A stretch of 10,303 nt of DNA from DUPQ01 sp022706885 (GTDB lineage: Bacteria; Bacillota; Clostridia; DUPQ01), in assembly GCA_022706885.1 (NCBI GenBank), contig JAKJBR010000042.1, forward strand, positions 1 through 10,303. Direction: 5' to 3'. Each line of letters starts with the position of its first letter. Within the stretch, counting starts at the first letter, position 1. This document shows, piece after piece, positions 1 to 6,468 of the stretch. A program made the position numbers and the translations under genes. The notes beneath the pieces are model-generated. The model saw nothing but the letters and a program-made list of their open reading frames with translations, did not search any database and was not told the DNA's origin.

Positions 1-2
1 CC

Positions 3-410
3 CTGTTCGATATGGGAGGAGACGATGCCGGTGCCACGGTAATGGGGCAGTTTTTCCGCAACATGAAAAGCAAAGAATATGATATGCTTTATGTAATAAA
101 CGGAAAAAGAGCCATGATTGAAAATGTGCATGATGCGGCACATATGCTCTATTCCATAGAGACAGCCTCCAGATTGAAGGCGACATATATCGTGAATAAT
201 ACGCATCTTAAAGACCTGACCGATGCTAAGACAATACTTGATTCCATGGAATATGCAAAGAAAGTATCGGAAGCGGTTAAGTTACCGATATTGTGCACCA
301 CATATCCCGAAAGTCTGATAAAGGAACAGGAAATATCGGCAACGGGAGCAATAACACGGGACCTGTACCCGGTGCAGGTGTTTGTAAAAACACCGTGGGA
401 AGTTAATTAA
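3..410 (+). CDS. P-loop ATPase of the MinD/ParA/CobQ type, C-terminal part
   Basis: This is the 3' end of a gene that starts left of the window. The frame is open from base 3, so the ATG at 12 is probably an internal Met. The visible 136 residues begin LFDMGGDDAGATVMG, which looks like the Walker B/switch region (hydrophobic-D-x-GGDD) of MinD/ParA/CobQ-like nucleotide-binding proteins. It continues with alternating strands and helices, including YIVNNTHL, where such ATPases often carry an N-x-T/S base-contacting strand. The Walker A loop is not in the window. The gene ends 12 bp before the ferredoxin subunit, whose AGGAGG ribosome site starts right after the stop codon, so the two are co-transcribed. 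From memory, ATPases of this kind sit beside 2-oxoacid:ferredoxin oxidoreductase genes in other Clostridia; a role in cofactor or Fe-S delivery is inference. Family assignment is moderate because only a fragment is seen. Confidence 0.55.
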   Translation: MFDMGGDDAGATVMGQFFRNMKSKEYDMLYVINGKRAMIENVHDAAHMLYSIETASRLKATYIVNNTHLKDLTDAKTILDSMEYAKKVSEAVKLPILCTTYPESLIKEQEISATGAITRDLYPVQVFVKTPWEVN

Positions 411-416
411 AGGAGG
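411..416 (+). promoter_or_regulatory. ribosome binding site of the ferredoxin subunit
   Basis: A perfect AGGAGG sits directly after the TAA of the upstream gene, six bases before the ATG at 423. It is the strongest ribosome site in the + operon and sets the start of the ferredoxin subunit. Confidence 0.8.
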
Positions 417-422
417 CCGATA

Positions 423-629
423 ATGGCAAAAGCGATAATAGATGAGACTAAATGCAAAGGTTGCGGTTTATGTGTAGCCGCCTGTCCGAGGAAAATACTT
501 GTACTGTCACCCGATAAGATTAACAGCAAGGGTTACCATCCCGCACAGGTAATCGATCAGTCAAAGTGTACCGGTTGCGCATCCTGTGCAATAATGTGTC
601 CCGATGTGGCAATAACGGTGGAAAGGTAG
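423..629 (+). CDS. 2x[4Fe-4S] ferredoxin, delta subunit of 2-oxoacid oxidoreductase
   Basis: A 68-residue bacterial-type ferredoxin. It has two CxxCxxCxxxCP motifs: C11, C14, C17, C21 followed by P22, and C49, C52, C55, C59 followed by P60. These would bind two [4Fe-4S] clusters. In four-subunit 2-oxoacid:ferredoxin oxidoreductases (VOR/KOR type) this delta subunit passes electrons from the TPP-bearing beta subunit to external ferredoxin. The length is normal for a stand-alone delta subunit. The linker of 27 residues between the motifs is longer than in plain clostridial ferredoxins and typical of the enzyme-associated kind. It lies 6 bp before the alpha-subunit gene, giving the order delta-alpha-beta-gamma. 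KorD or VorD would both be reasonable names; the sequence alone does not decide between them. Confidence 0.9.
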   Translation: MAKAIIDETKCKGCGLCVAACPRKILVLSPDKINSKGYHPAQVIDQSKCTGCASCAIMCPDVAITVER

Positions 630-635
630 GATAAT

Positions 636-1700
636 ATGGCAAAAGTATTGATGAAAGGTAACGAAGCGCTGGCCGAAGCCGCAATTATGGCGGGATGCAG
701 GCACTTCTTCGGATATCCCATAACACCTCAGACGGAATTGGCGGCCTATATGGCAAAGAAAATGCCCAAGATAGGCGGTGTTTATTTACAGGCGGAATCG
801 GAAATTGCAGCAATCAACATGGTCTTGGGAGCTGCAGCCGCAGGAAAAAGAGCCATGACATCCTCTTCTTCACCGGGAATAAGCCTTAAATCCGAAGGTA
901 TCTCATATATCGCTGGAAGCGATTTACCCGCAGTGATAGTCAATGTTCAGAGAGGAGGACCGGGCTTAGGCGGTATACAGCCTTCGCAGGCCGACTACTG
1001 GCAGGCTACAAGAGCCACCGGTCACGGGGATTTTCATCTTCTGGTATATGCACCTTCAACGGTACAGGAAATGACCGATCTGGTCGCTCTGGCATTTGAC
1101 AATGCCGACAAATACAGAATGCCGGTAATGATACTGTCCGACGGTATGTTAGGACAGATGATGGAGCCGGTGGAGCTTAAAACTGCCGGTTCGACTGATT
1201 GCCCTATAGAAAAGCCTTGGGCGGCATGCGGCCACCGAAACAGCAGACCTCACAATGTTATCAATTCTCTCTACCTTACGCCGCAGGCATTGGAAGAGCT
1301 GGTAAAGAAAAGATATGAGAAATATGAAGTTATTAAAAAAGAAGAACAGATGGCGGATGAATACCTGACCGATGATGCCGATATAGTACTGGTTGCATAC
1401 GGGGCTTCGTCCAGAATATGCAGAACCGCGGTTAATACGGCAAGAAAAGAAGGAATAAAGGCGGGACTTATCCGACCGATAACATTATGGCCTTATCCCG
1501 CTAAGTATATAGAAAAACATATCGCTCATGCTAAATCTTTCTTATGCGTGGAAATGAGCATGGGACAGATGGTGGATGATGTCCGGCTTTGTGTCAACGG
1601 AAGAAAACCGGTTGCCTTTTACGGGCGGACGGGCGGCATAATACCTGCACCCGACGAGGTATTGAACGAGATAAGAAAATTAACGGGAGGTACAAAATAA
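636..1700 (+). CDS. vorB: 2-oxoacid:ferredoxin oxidoreductase, alpha subunit (VorB type)
   Basis: A complete 354-aa alpha subunit of a TPP- and CoA-dependent 2-oxoacid:ferredoxin oxidoreductase. The enzyme catalyses 2-oxoacid + CoA + oxidised ferredoxin = acyl-CoA + CO2 + reduced ferredoxin, in the cytoplasm. The N-terminal pyrimidine-binding domain shows GYPITPQTE at 26-34, the acidic AESE at 53-56, TSSSSPGISLKSEG at 75-88 and GGPGLGGIQPSQAD at 107-120, all hallmark blocks of the family. A second domain, about 245-345, starts ADIVLVAYGASS and matches the transketolase C-terminal-like domain II. Length and motifs fit the short VorB-like alpha subunits usually annotated as 3-methyl-2-oxobutanoate (ketoisovalerate) specific. 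Substrate assignment within this group is often unreliable, and KorA-type activity is possible. The ribosome site is weak (AAAGG at 622-626, inside the preceding gene), so translation may depend on coupling. The stop overlaps the beta-subunit start as TAATG. Confidence 0.92.
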   Translation: MAKVLMKGNEALAEAAIMAGCRHFFGYPITPQTELAAYMAKKMPKIGGVYLQAESEIAAINMVLGAAAAGKRAMTSSSSPGISLKSEGISYIAGSDLPAVIVNVQRGGPGLGGIQPSQADYWQATRATGHGDFHLLVYAPSTVQEMTDLVALAFDNADKYRMPVMILSDGMLGQMMEPVELKTAGSTDCPIEKPWAACGHRNSRPHNVINSLYLTPQALEELVKKRYEKYEVIKKEEQMADEYLTDDADIVLVAYGASSRICRTAVNTARKEGIKAGLIRPITLWPYPAKYIEKHIAHAKSFLCVEMSMGQMVDDVRLCVNGRKPVAFYGRTGGIIPAPDEVLNEIRKLTGGTK

Positions 1701-2449
1701 TGGCTGTAGTATTTCAAAAACCCCAAGCACTTTTAGATGTACCCTTTACATATTGTCCGGGATGTACTCACGGAATAATACACAGACTGGTAGCGGAAAC
1801 TATAGACGAACTGGGAATAGAAGGCCACACCGTGGGGGTGGCTCCCGTAGGCTGTTCGGTTATGAACTATAATTTCTTTGCCTGCGATATGGTGCAGGCT
1901 CCGCACGGCAGAGCTCCTGCGGTCGCAACCGGTTTAAAAAGAGCCATACCGGAAAATATAGTGTTCACATATCAGGGTGACGGGGATCTGGCGGCAATAG
2001 GAACGGCGGAAACCGTTCATGCAGCGGTAAGAGGCGAGAACATTACCGTTATATTCGTAAACAATGCCATATACGGCATGACGGGAGGTCAGATGGCTCC
2101 CACCAGTTTACCTCATCAGGTAACACAGACCACTCCGTACGGAAGAGATACTTCTTATGCCGGTCATCCCATAAGAGTATGTGAAATGCTGGCAACACTG
2201 GAAGGGACGGCACTGGCACAAAGAGTATCGGCAGATAATGTAAAGAATGTTCAAAACGCTAAAAAGGCAATAAAAAAGGCTTTTACCTACCAGATAGAAA
2301 AAAGAGGCTTTTCCATAGTGGAAGTGCTGTCCACCTGCCCCACCAACTGGGGCTTGGATGCACAAGAATCACTGCAATGGCTGAGAGATAACATGATTCC
2401 CTACTATCCGTTGGGACTATACAAGGATGTCGGAGGTACAACAAAATGA
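1700..2449 (+). CDS. 2-oxoacid:ferredoxin oxidoreductase, beta subunit (TPP-binding)
   Basis: A 249-aa beta subunit with the thiamine diphosphate site and the proximal iron-sulfur cluster. The TPP/Mg motif begins GDGD at 93-96 and the usual N-N-x-x-Y-G-M-T-G-G block follows at 121-130. C19 and C22 (YCPGCTHG), C52 (VGCS) and C213 (STCPTNWG) match the four cysteines expected to hold the [4Fe-4S] cluster in KOR/VOR beta subunits, so the active site looks intact. I chose the ATG at 1700, which overlaps the alpha stop as TAATG and has GGGAGG at 1685-1690. The frame is open upstream to 1589, but that extension lies over the alpha gene and lacks family motifs. GGAGG at 2432-2436, near the 3' end, serves the next gene, which overlaps by ATGA. 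Confidence 0.93.
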   Translation: MAVVFQKPQALLDVPFTYCPGCTHGIIHRLVAETIDELGIEGHTVGVAPVGCSVMNYNFFACDMVQAPHGRAPAVATGLKRAIPENIVFTYQGDGDLAAIGTAETVHAAVRGENITVIFVNNAIYGMTGGQMAPTSLPHQVTQTTPYGRDTSYAGHPIRVCEMLATLEGTALAQRVSADNVKNVQNAKKAIKKAFTYQIEKRGFSIVEVLSTCPTNWGLDAQESLQWLRDNMIPYYPLGLYKDVGGTTK

Positions 2450-2979
2450 GTACACTGAATATTCTTCTGGCAGGTTTCGGAGGTCAGGGCATATTGTTCT
2501 TAGGTAAGATGGCCGCATATTCGGGACTTATGGATAACAAACAGATAACCTGGCTTCCCTCCTACGGTCCGGAAATGAGAGGCGGAACTGCAAACTGTTC
2601 GGTCTGCATATCCGACGACCTGATAGGCTCTCCGCTGGTTATAAATCCCGACATATTGGTGGCCATGAATCTTCCCTCTTTGGAGAAATTTATTGATAAG
2701 GTAGTACCCGGAGGCACCGTTTTAGTGGATTGCTCAATAATAGACAGGAAAGTGCACAGAGAAGATATAAATGTTTTCTATGTACCTGCAACACGCCTGG
2801 CAACCGACAACGGATTGCCGGGACTGGCCAATATGATAATGCTGGGAAAGATGTTTAAAGAGACAGGCTTTTGCACAGAGTGTGCTTTGGAAGAAGCTTT
2901 ATCGGCATGTGTTCCGCCAAGAAAAGCGGAAATGATGGAACTGAACAGAAAAGCGCTTAAGATCGGGAGTGAACTGTAA
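2446..2979 (+). CDS. 2-oxoacid:ferredoxin oxidoreductase, gamma subunit
   Basis: A 177-aa gamma subunit of the pyruvate/ketoisovalerate oxidoreductase catalytic domain family. The N-terminus carries the glycine loop GFGGQGI at 10-16 and then SYGPEMRGGTA at about 39-49, both signature blocks. In this superfamily the domain helps bind CoA and close the active site. With the delta, alpha and beta genes it completes a four-subunit enzyme, so nothing is missing. Its start overlaps the beta stop (ATGA at 2446-2449) and its stop overlaps the regulator start (TAATG at 2977-2981), which implies translational coupling on both sides. It could be called KorC or VorA-type; nomenclature varies between species. 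Confidence 0.92.
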   Translation: MSTLNILLAGFGGQGILFLGKMAAYSGLMDNKQITWLPSYGPEMRGGTANCSVCISDDLIGSPLVINPDILVAMNLPSLEKFIDKVVPGGTVLVDCSIIDRKVHREDINVFYVPATRLATDNGLPGLANMIMLGKMFKETGFCTECALEEALSACVPPRKAEMMELNRKALKIGSEL

Positions 2980-3527
2980 TGGAAGAGACAATGGAAATCG
3001 CAAGAAGAATTGCGGGATTGAGAGATGCCTGCGGATATTCACAGGAAGATATGGCAAAAGAGCTAAATATCGATATTGAAACATATCGCGATTATGAGAG
3101 AAACGGACAAAATATTCCTATATCCGTCATATTTCGTATAGCAAATAACTTTAAAGTGGATCTTTCCGAGATACTTACCGGAACATCGGCTAAACTGGAC
3201 ACATACCATATGGTAAAAGCCGGACACGGCAAGGAAGTGGACAGATATCCCGGATACAACTATACCGATCTGGCTTTTCGCTATTCCAAAAAGATAATGC
3301 AGCCGTTATTGGTAACACTGGATCCGTCGGATGAGCCGGCCGCTCTGGTAAGCCATACCGGTCAGGAGTTCAACTATGTTATAAGCGGAAAGATGGCATT
3401 TTCCTTCGATGATCAACAGATAATTCTGGATGAAGGAGACTGCATTTATTTCAATGCAACCCATCCTCACGGTCAGAGTTGTGCATCGGATGTGCCCGTA
3501 GTGTTTCTTACGGTTATAGCGGAATAG
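2979..3527 (+). CDS. XRE-family transcriptional regulator with cupin sensor domain
   Basis: A 182-aa DNA-binding regulator. Residues about 7-66 form an XRE/lambda-repressor helix-turn-helix (IAGLRDACGYSQEDMAKEL, then IDIETYRDYERN as recognition region). Residues about 105-182 form a C-terminal cupin barrel with motif 1 HTGQEFNYVISGKM and motif 2 EGDCIYFNATHPHG, the H/E/H pattern that normally holds a metal or ligand. This architecture is common in regulators that sense a small metabolite. Its position between the oxidoreductase and acyl-CoA ligase genes suggests it controls this operon in response to the acid, the acyl-CoA or the 2-oxoacid; that is inference. The ATG at 2979 overlaps the upstream stop and has GGGAG about ten bases upstream. 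A second ATG four codons later (2991) is possible. Any operator would be near the operon promoter, left of the window. Confidence 0.88.
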   Translation: MEETMEIARRIAGLRDACGYSQEDMAKELNIDIETYRDYERNGQNIPISVIFRIANNFKVDLSEILTGTSAKLDTYHMVKAGHGKEVDRYPGYNYTDLAFRYSKKIMQPLLVTLDPSDEPAALVSHTGQEFNYVISGKMAFSFDDQQIILDEGDCIYFNATHPHGQSCASDVPVVFLTVIAE

Positions 3528-3535
3528 GAGTAAAT

Positions 3536-5236
3536 ATGTTAGAAAAATACCTCCAAAGGACGGAATTTGTCTCCTATGAAGACTTCAAACAAAACTACAA
3601 GGTAATTGTTCCGGACAATTTCAATTTCGGATTTGATATTGTGGATGCATGGGCAGAGCAAGATAAAGACATGCCGGCTTTGGTCTGGTGTGACGACTTC
3701 CAAAACGAGAAGTACTTTACTTTTACCGACATTAAAAAACTGTCCAATCAAGCGGCCAATTACTTTATAAGTTTAGGCATAAAAAAAGGCTCCAAGGTAC
3801 TTGTAATCTTAAGAAGAAGATGGGAATACTGGATAATAGCGGTGGCATTACACAAGATAGGTGCCATACTCATACCCGCTTCGTTGCAGCTTACCAAAAA
3901 AGATATAGCTTACAGGGCAAATGCCGCAGATGTGCAGGCAATCATTTGCGTAAACGATGATTTCGTAATATCACAGACCGAGAGCGCTTTTCCCGACTGT
4001 CCGAAAGTTATGAACCTTATACTTGTAAACAGGGACAACAGCACTGATAGAAACAATGGAAGTACTATAAGTGAGATATGGAAGGATTTTTCTAAAGAGG
4101 CTTTCAGATGCTCCGATGTATTCAAAAGACCTGCAGGAAAAGAAGCCACAAAAACTAAAGACACCATGCTGTTGTACTTTACTTCCGGCACAACGGGAAT
4201 GCCCAAAATGGTACATCACGATTACTCCTACCCTTTAGGACATATAGTTACCGCAAAGTACTGGCAATGCGTGGAAAAAGGAAAACTGCATATGAGCGTA
4301 TCCGATTCCGGTTGGGCAAAGTTCGGTTGGGGCAAGATTTACGGGCAATGGATATGCGGTGCCGTAATATTCGCATATGACATGGACAGGTTCATACCCG
4401 CCAATCTTCTTAAAATGATGGAAAAATACAAACTGACCACCTTCTGTGCTCCCCCTACCATGTTCAGGTTTATGCTTCAGGAAGATGTAAAGCAATATGA
4501 TCTTTCTTCCATAAAGCGTTTCTGTATCGCGGGGGAACCGCTCAATCCGGAAATATTCAGAAAGTGGAAAGAGATTACCGGAAAACCGCTTACCGAAGGC
4601 TTCGGTCAGTCGGAATCTTCCGTTATGATAGCCAATTTTAAGTGGATTGAACCCAAGCCCGGCTCCATGGGAAAACCCGCTCCTCTCTATGACATACAGC
4701 TTATAAATGCGGACGGTATTGCCTGCGAAGACGGTGAAGAAGGAGAAATAACCGTACGCAATATGGAAAGCGAGCACCCGGTAGGGTTATTCTTAGGGTA
4801 TTATAAAGATACGGAGCTTACAAAGCAGCACATTCAGAACGGAGTGTATAACCTTAAAGACGTGGCATGGCGCGACAACCAGGGATATTACTGGTTTGTA
4901 GGAAGACATGATGATGTTATAAAATGTTCGGGATACAGAATAGGTCCCTTTGAAGTGGAAAGCGCCCTCCTGGAACATGAGGCCGTTGTGGAATGTGCCG
5001 TAACCGCGGTTCCCGATCAATTGAGAGGCCAGATAGTTAAGGCCACGGTAGTACTGAAAAAAGGTTATACACCGTCGGCAGAGCTCATAAAAGAGCTTCA
5101 GAACCATGTAAAGAAAGTAACAGCACCGTATAAATACCCCAGGATTATAGAGTTTACGGAAGAGTTGCCCAAAACCATAGGCGGGAAAATAAAGAGGGGC
5201 GAGATAAGGAACAGCGATAAGGAAGGTAGCAAATGA
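3536..5236 (+). CDS. AMP-forming acyl-CoA synthetase (acetyl/medium-chain type)
   Basis: A 566-aa ANL-superfamily ligase that converts a carboxylic acid, ATP and CoA to acyl-CoA, AMP and PPi. It has the phosphate-binding loop TSGTTGMPK at 216-224, EGFGQSE at 354-360 (A5 motif), GRHDDVIKCSGYRIG around 456-470 (hinge and A8) and the catalytic lysine K551 in IGGKIKR (A10), so it should be active. The block SDSGWAKFGWGKIYGQW resembles the medium-chain/ACSM and acetyl-CoA synthetase branch rather than long-chain enzymes. Exact substrate is open: acetate, isobutyrate, isovalerate, 2-methylbutyrate or arylacetates would all fit. The ATG at 3536 is chosen because AGGAG (3526-3530) lies five bases upstream; an in-frame opening back to 3479 overlaps the regulator and has no such site. 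Together with the oxidoreductase it would link a free acid to a 2-oxoacid through the shared acyl-CoA. Confidence 0.9.
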   Translation: MLEKYLQRTEFVSYEDFKQNYKVIVPDNFNFGFDIVDAWAEQDKDMPALVWCDDFQNEKYFTFTDIKKLSNQAANYFISLGIKKGSKVLVILRRRWEYWIIAVALHKIGAILIPASLQLTKKDIAYRANAADVQAIICVNDDFVISQTESAFPDCPKVMNLILVNRDNSTDRNNGSTISEIWKDFSKEAFRCSDVFKRPAGKEATKTKDTMLLYFTSGTTGMPKMVHHDYSYPLGHIVTAKYWQCVEKGKLHMSVSDSGWAKFGWGKIYGQWICGAVIFAYDMDRFIPANLLKMMEKYKLTTFCAPPTMFRFMLQEDVKQYDLSSIKRFCIAGEPLNPEIFRKWKEITGKPLTEGFGQSESSVMIANFKWIEPKPGSMGKPAPLYDIQLINADGIACEDGEEGEITVRNMESEHPVGLFLGYYKDTELTKQHIQNGVYNLKDVAWRDNQGYYWFVGRHDDVIKCSGYRIGPFEVESALLEHEAVVECAVTAVPDQLRGQIVKATVVLKKGYTPSAELIKELQNHVKKVTAPYKYPRIIEFTEELPKTIGGKIKRGEIRNSDKEGSK

Positions 5237-5460
5237 AAGTTTTATCTAAAATATTTATAATTCTGGCAATTTTACTGTCAAACGTTATGTGTGCCGTAGT
5301 CGCATATAACTATTGCTCTCTTGAATGGGGAGCAAAATATGCCGGATACAGCGCACCTCCGGGTGCAGCCTTAGCACTTGCTATCCCTTATGCCGCAGGT
5401 ATTGTCATACTCATAGTATTAGCGATAATCTTTAACAGAAAAGCCGGTAAGAAATCTTAA
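5233..5460 (+). CDS. small two-helix membrane protein, unknown function
   Basis: A 75-aa hydrophobic protein that I do not recognise. Two membrane segments are visible: about residues 5-25 (a hydrophobic run after MKVLSK) and about 46-68, followed by the basic tail NRKAGKKS. The basic residues at both ends suggest a hairpin with both termini in the cytoplasm. The loop between (about 26-45) is short and contains SAPPG. The start overlaps the ligase stop as ATGA at 5233-5236, and GGAAGG (5221-5226) lies six bases upstream, so it is a real, coupled last gene of the operon. A role in anchoring the enzyme or in transport of the acid is conceivable but unsupported. The frame stays open after the TAA until 5577, but the continuation is not conserved-looking. 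Confidence 0.7.
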   Translation: MKVLSKIFIILAILLSNVMCAVVAYNYCSLEWGAKYAGYSAPPGAALALAIPYAAGIVILIVLAIIFNRKAGKKS

Positions 5461-5500
5461 TGTAATTTGAAAGAGTACTTGGACAAATACGACGTAGCTC

Positions 5501-5584
5501 TGACATTTCAAACATATTCCGTCACAGTTTTTATGACATTTCAAACATATTTTGCAGCGTTTTCTCTGACTTTTTAAAAATACT
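5501..5584. repeat. three tandem copies of an 18-bp motif at a 33-bp period
   Basis: TGACATTTCAAACATATT occurs exactly at 5501-5518 and again at 5534-5551. A third, degenerate copy (14 of 18 bases) begins at 5567, again exactly 33 bp on. A still weaker copy (about 11 of 18) starts at 5601, 34 bp later, within the terminator hairpin. The 15-bp stretches between the cores are only weakly alike. The period equals three helical turns and also 11 codons. The array lies between the last + strand gene and the putative terminator. It could be a protein-binding array, a decaying minisatellite or a processing signal; the sequence does not say which. Confidence 0.7.
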
Positions 5585-5630
5585 GCCATATTCTTTTCTA
5601 TGAAATTTATGGCATCTATACATTTTTTTT
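5584..5630. terminator. putative bidirectional intrinsic terminator between convergent operons
   Basis: TGCCATA (5584-5590) and TATGGCA (5608-5614) form a perfect 7-bp stem. Inside it TTTC (5595-5598) and GAAA (5602-5605) can add a short upper stem with a 3-base loop. On the + strand a run of eight T follows at 5623-5630, eight bases after the stem. On the - strand the stem is followed by GTATTTTT (5583-5576). The location between two converging operons fits a shared terminator. The stem is not GC-rich and the + strand T-run is somewhat far, so the call is moderate. Confidence 0.5.
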
Positions 5631-5681
5631 GTTCAATAGATTATTAGTAATAGGGTACAAGTTGAAAAACACTGATATGAC

Positions 5682-5731
5682 GATTACATAAGGGAGTTGC
5701 ATTATAGCCTCCGGATGCAGTTACAGTAATC
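5682..5731. other. imperfect stem-loop in the convergent intergenic region
   Basis: GATTAC (5682-5687) pairs with GTAATC (5726-5731), and inside it TGCAT (5698-5702) pairs with ATGCA (5715-5719) around a 12-base loop. The two stems are separated by an asymmetric internal loop. On the - strand it lies about 50 bp past the methyltransferase stop, so it could cap that transcript's 3' end, but no T-run follows. On the + strand a TTGAAA-17-TACATA promoter-like pair (5662-5690) precedes it. No gene follows on that strand before the antisense of the methyltransferase. Apart from this, 5631-5780 shows nothing I can name. Confidence 0.3.
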
Positions 5732-5780
5732 TTATATTGCAGCTTGAATGTGAAAAATTATTTAAACACAAAGCAACCTG

Positions 5781-6443
5781 TTATTTCTTTCTTAAAGATG
5801 CACTTATAAAGTAATGTTTACTGTTCTGCTTTTTACCGTTAAAATAGCAGTCATCAGTATGCCGGATTCTATCTATACCGTAATTGTCAAACAAAGAAAA
5901 AATATCATCCGGTTCCACATAGAAGTGCGGTATGCCTTTCTCCGGTCCTTCTTTTGTCTTGATTACGGTATTGGCATCTATTTTGAGATTATCGACATCC
6001 CTGAAAGATGCCGACTCTTTTGAACACAGTGTAATGTATATTTCACCGCCGATTTTTAATATCCTTGAAATTTCTTTAATAATTTCTCTAATCCCCGCTG
6101 AATCGGTATGAGAAATAACATGATATGCAAAAATCGCATCAAAAAAGTTGTCTTTATACGGAAGTTTCATCATATCGGCATTTACAACCTCAATAGACAG
6201 GTTTTCTTTTTCCGACCATGCTTTCAGGTGCTCCGTTGCCTCAAGGGATAAATCAAAAGCACTGACTGAAAACCCCTGTTTTGCAAAAAATATCGAGTGT
6301 CTTCCCAGTCCGCAACCTAAATCCAAAACCTTCTTAATATTCTTATCTTTCCAACGCTGTGCCACATAATAACTTTCTTCACTCGGTTGCAGCCAAACGG
6401 AATTCAATTCCTTGTTCCAATCCCATGCTTTTGATACCGTCAT
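5781..6443 (-). CDS. class I SAM-dependent methyltransferase
   Basis: A 220-aa protein with a Rossmann-type methyltransferase core. Motif I VLDLGCGLGRH is at 39-49, the acidic residue ending strand 2 is D64 (AFDLS), D90 lies in NADMM before motif IV, and FFDAIFAYHVISH corresponds to the post-III block. The glycine loop is intact, so S-adenosylmethionine binding is expected. The N-terminal WDWNKELNSVWLQPSEE and overall length resemble small-molecule methyltransferases of the TehB/UbiE-like group; the substrate cannot be predicted. It is the last gene of the - strand operon, 25 bp after the secreted hydrolase. Start choice: the ATG at 6443 has AGGAGG eight bases upstream, while the in-frame TTG at 6449 would be only two bases from it. 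Why a cytoplasmic methyltransferase accompanies an exported hydrolase is unclear. Confidence 0.85.
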   Translation of the reverse strand: MTVSKAWDWNKELNSVWLQPSEESYYVAQRWKDKNIKKVLDLGCGLGRHSIFFAKQGFSVSAFDLSLEATEHLKAWSEKENLSIEVVNADMMKLPYKDNFFDAIFAYHVISHTDSAGIREIIKEISRILKIGGEIYITLCSKESASFRDVDNLKIDANTVIKTKEGPEKGIPHFYVEPDDIFSLFDNYGIDRIRHTDDCYFNGKKQNSKHYFISASLRKK

Positions 6444-6451
6444 GTACAATA

Positions 6452-6457
6452 CCTCCT
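6452..6457 (-). promoter_or_regulatory. ribosome binding site that fixes the methyltransferase start
   Basis: AGGAGG read on the - strand from 6457 to 6452. Spacing is eight bases to the ATG at 6443 and only two to the TTG at 6449, so the ATG is the real start. Confidence 0.75.
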
Positions 6458-6468
6458 ACCTACTGCAT

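Noticed and set aside
1589..1699. N-terminal extension of the beta subunit
   Set aside because: It overlaps the alpha-subunit coding sequence out of frame, and the extra residues lack any family feature; the TAATG overlap start is standard.
3479..3535. N-terminal extension of the acyl-CoA ligase in the same frame
   Set aside because: It lies within the regulator gene, has no ribosome site, and the ATG at 3536 has a well-placed AGGAG and starts the family-like sequence.
4235..4777. 180-codon open frame antisense to the acyl-CoA ligase
   Set aside because: The sense strand carries all ligase motifs here; the antisense product shows no domain and no ribosome site.
5461..5577. Read-through extension of the membrane protein past its TAA
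   Set aside because: The frame is open for 38 codons, but there is no sign of recoding and the sequence is dominated by the 33-bp repeat.
5501..5584. CRISPR array
   Set aside because: Only two exact repeats of 18 bp with 15-bp intervals, no cas genes nearby; repeat and spacer sizes are too short.
6444..6449. TTG start for the methyltransferase
   Set aside because: Only two bases from AGGAGG; the ATG six bases on has ideal spacing.
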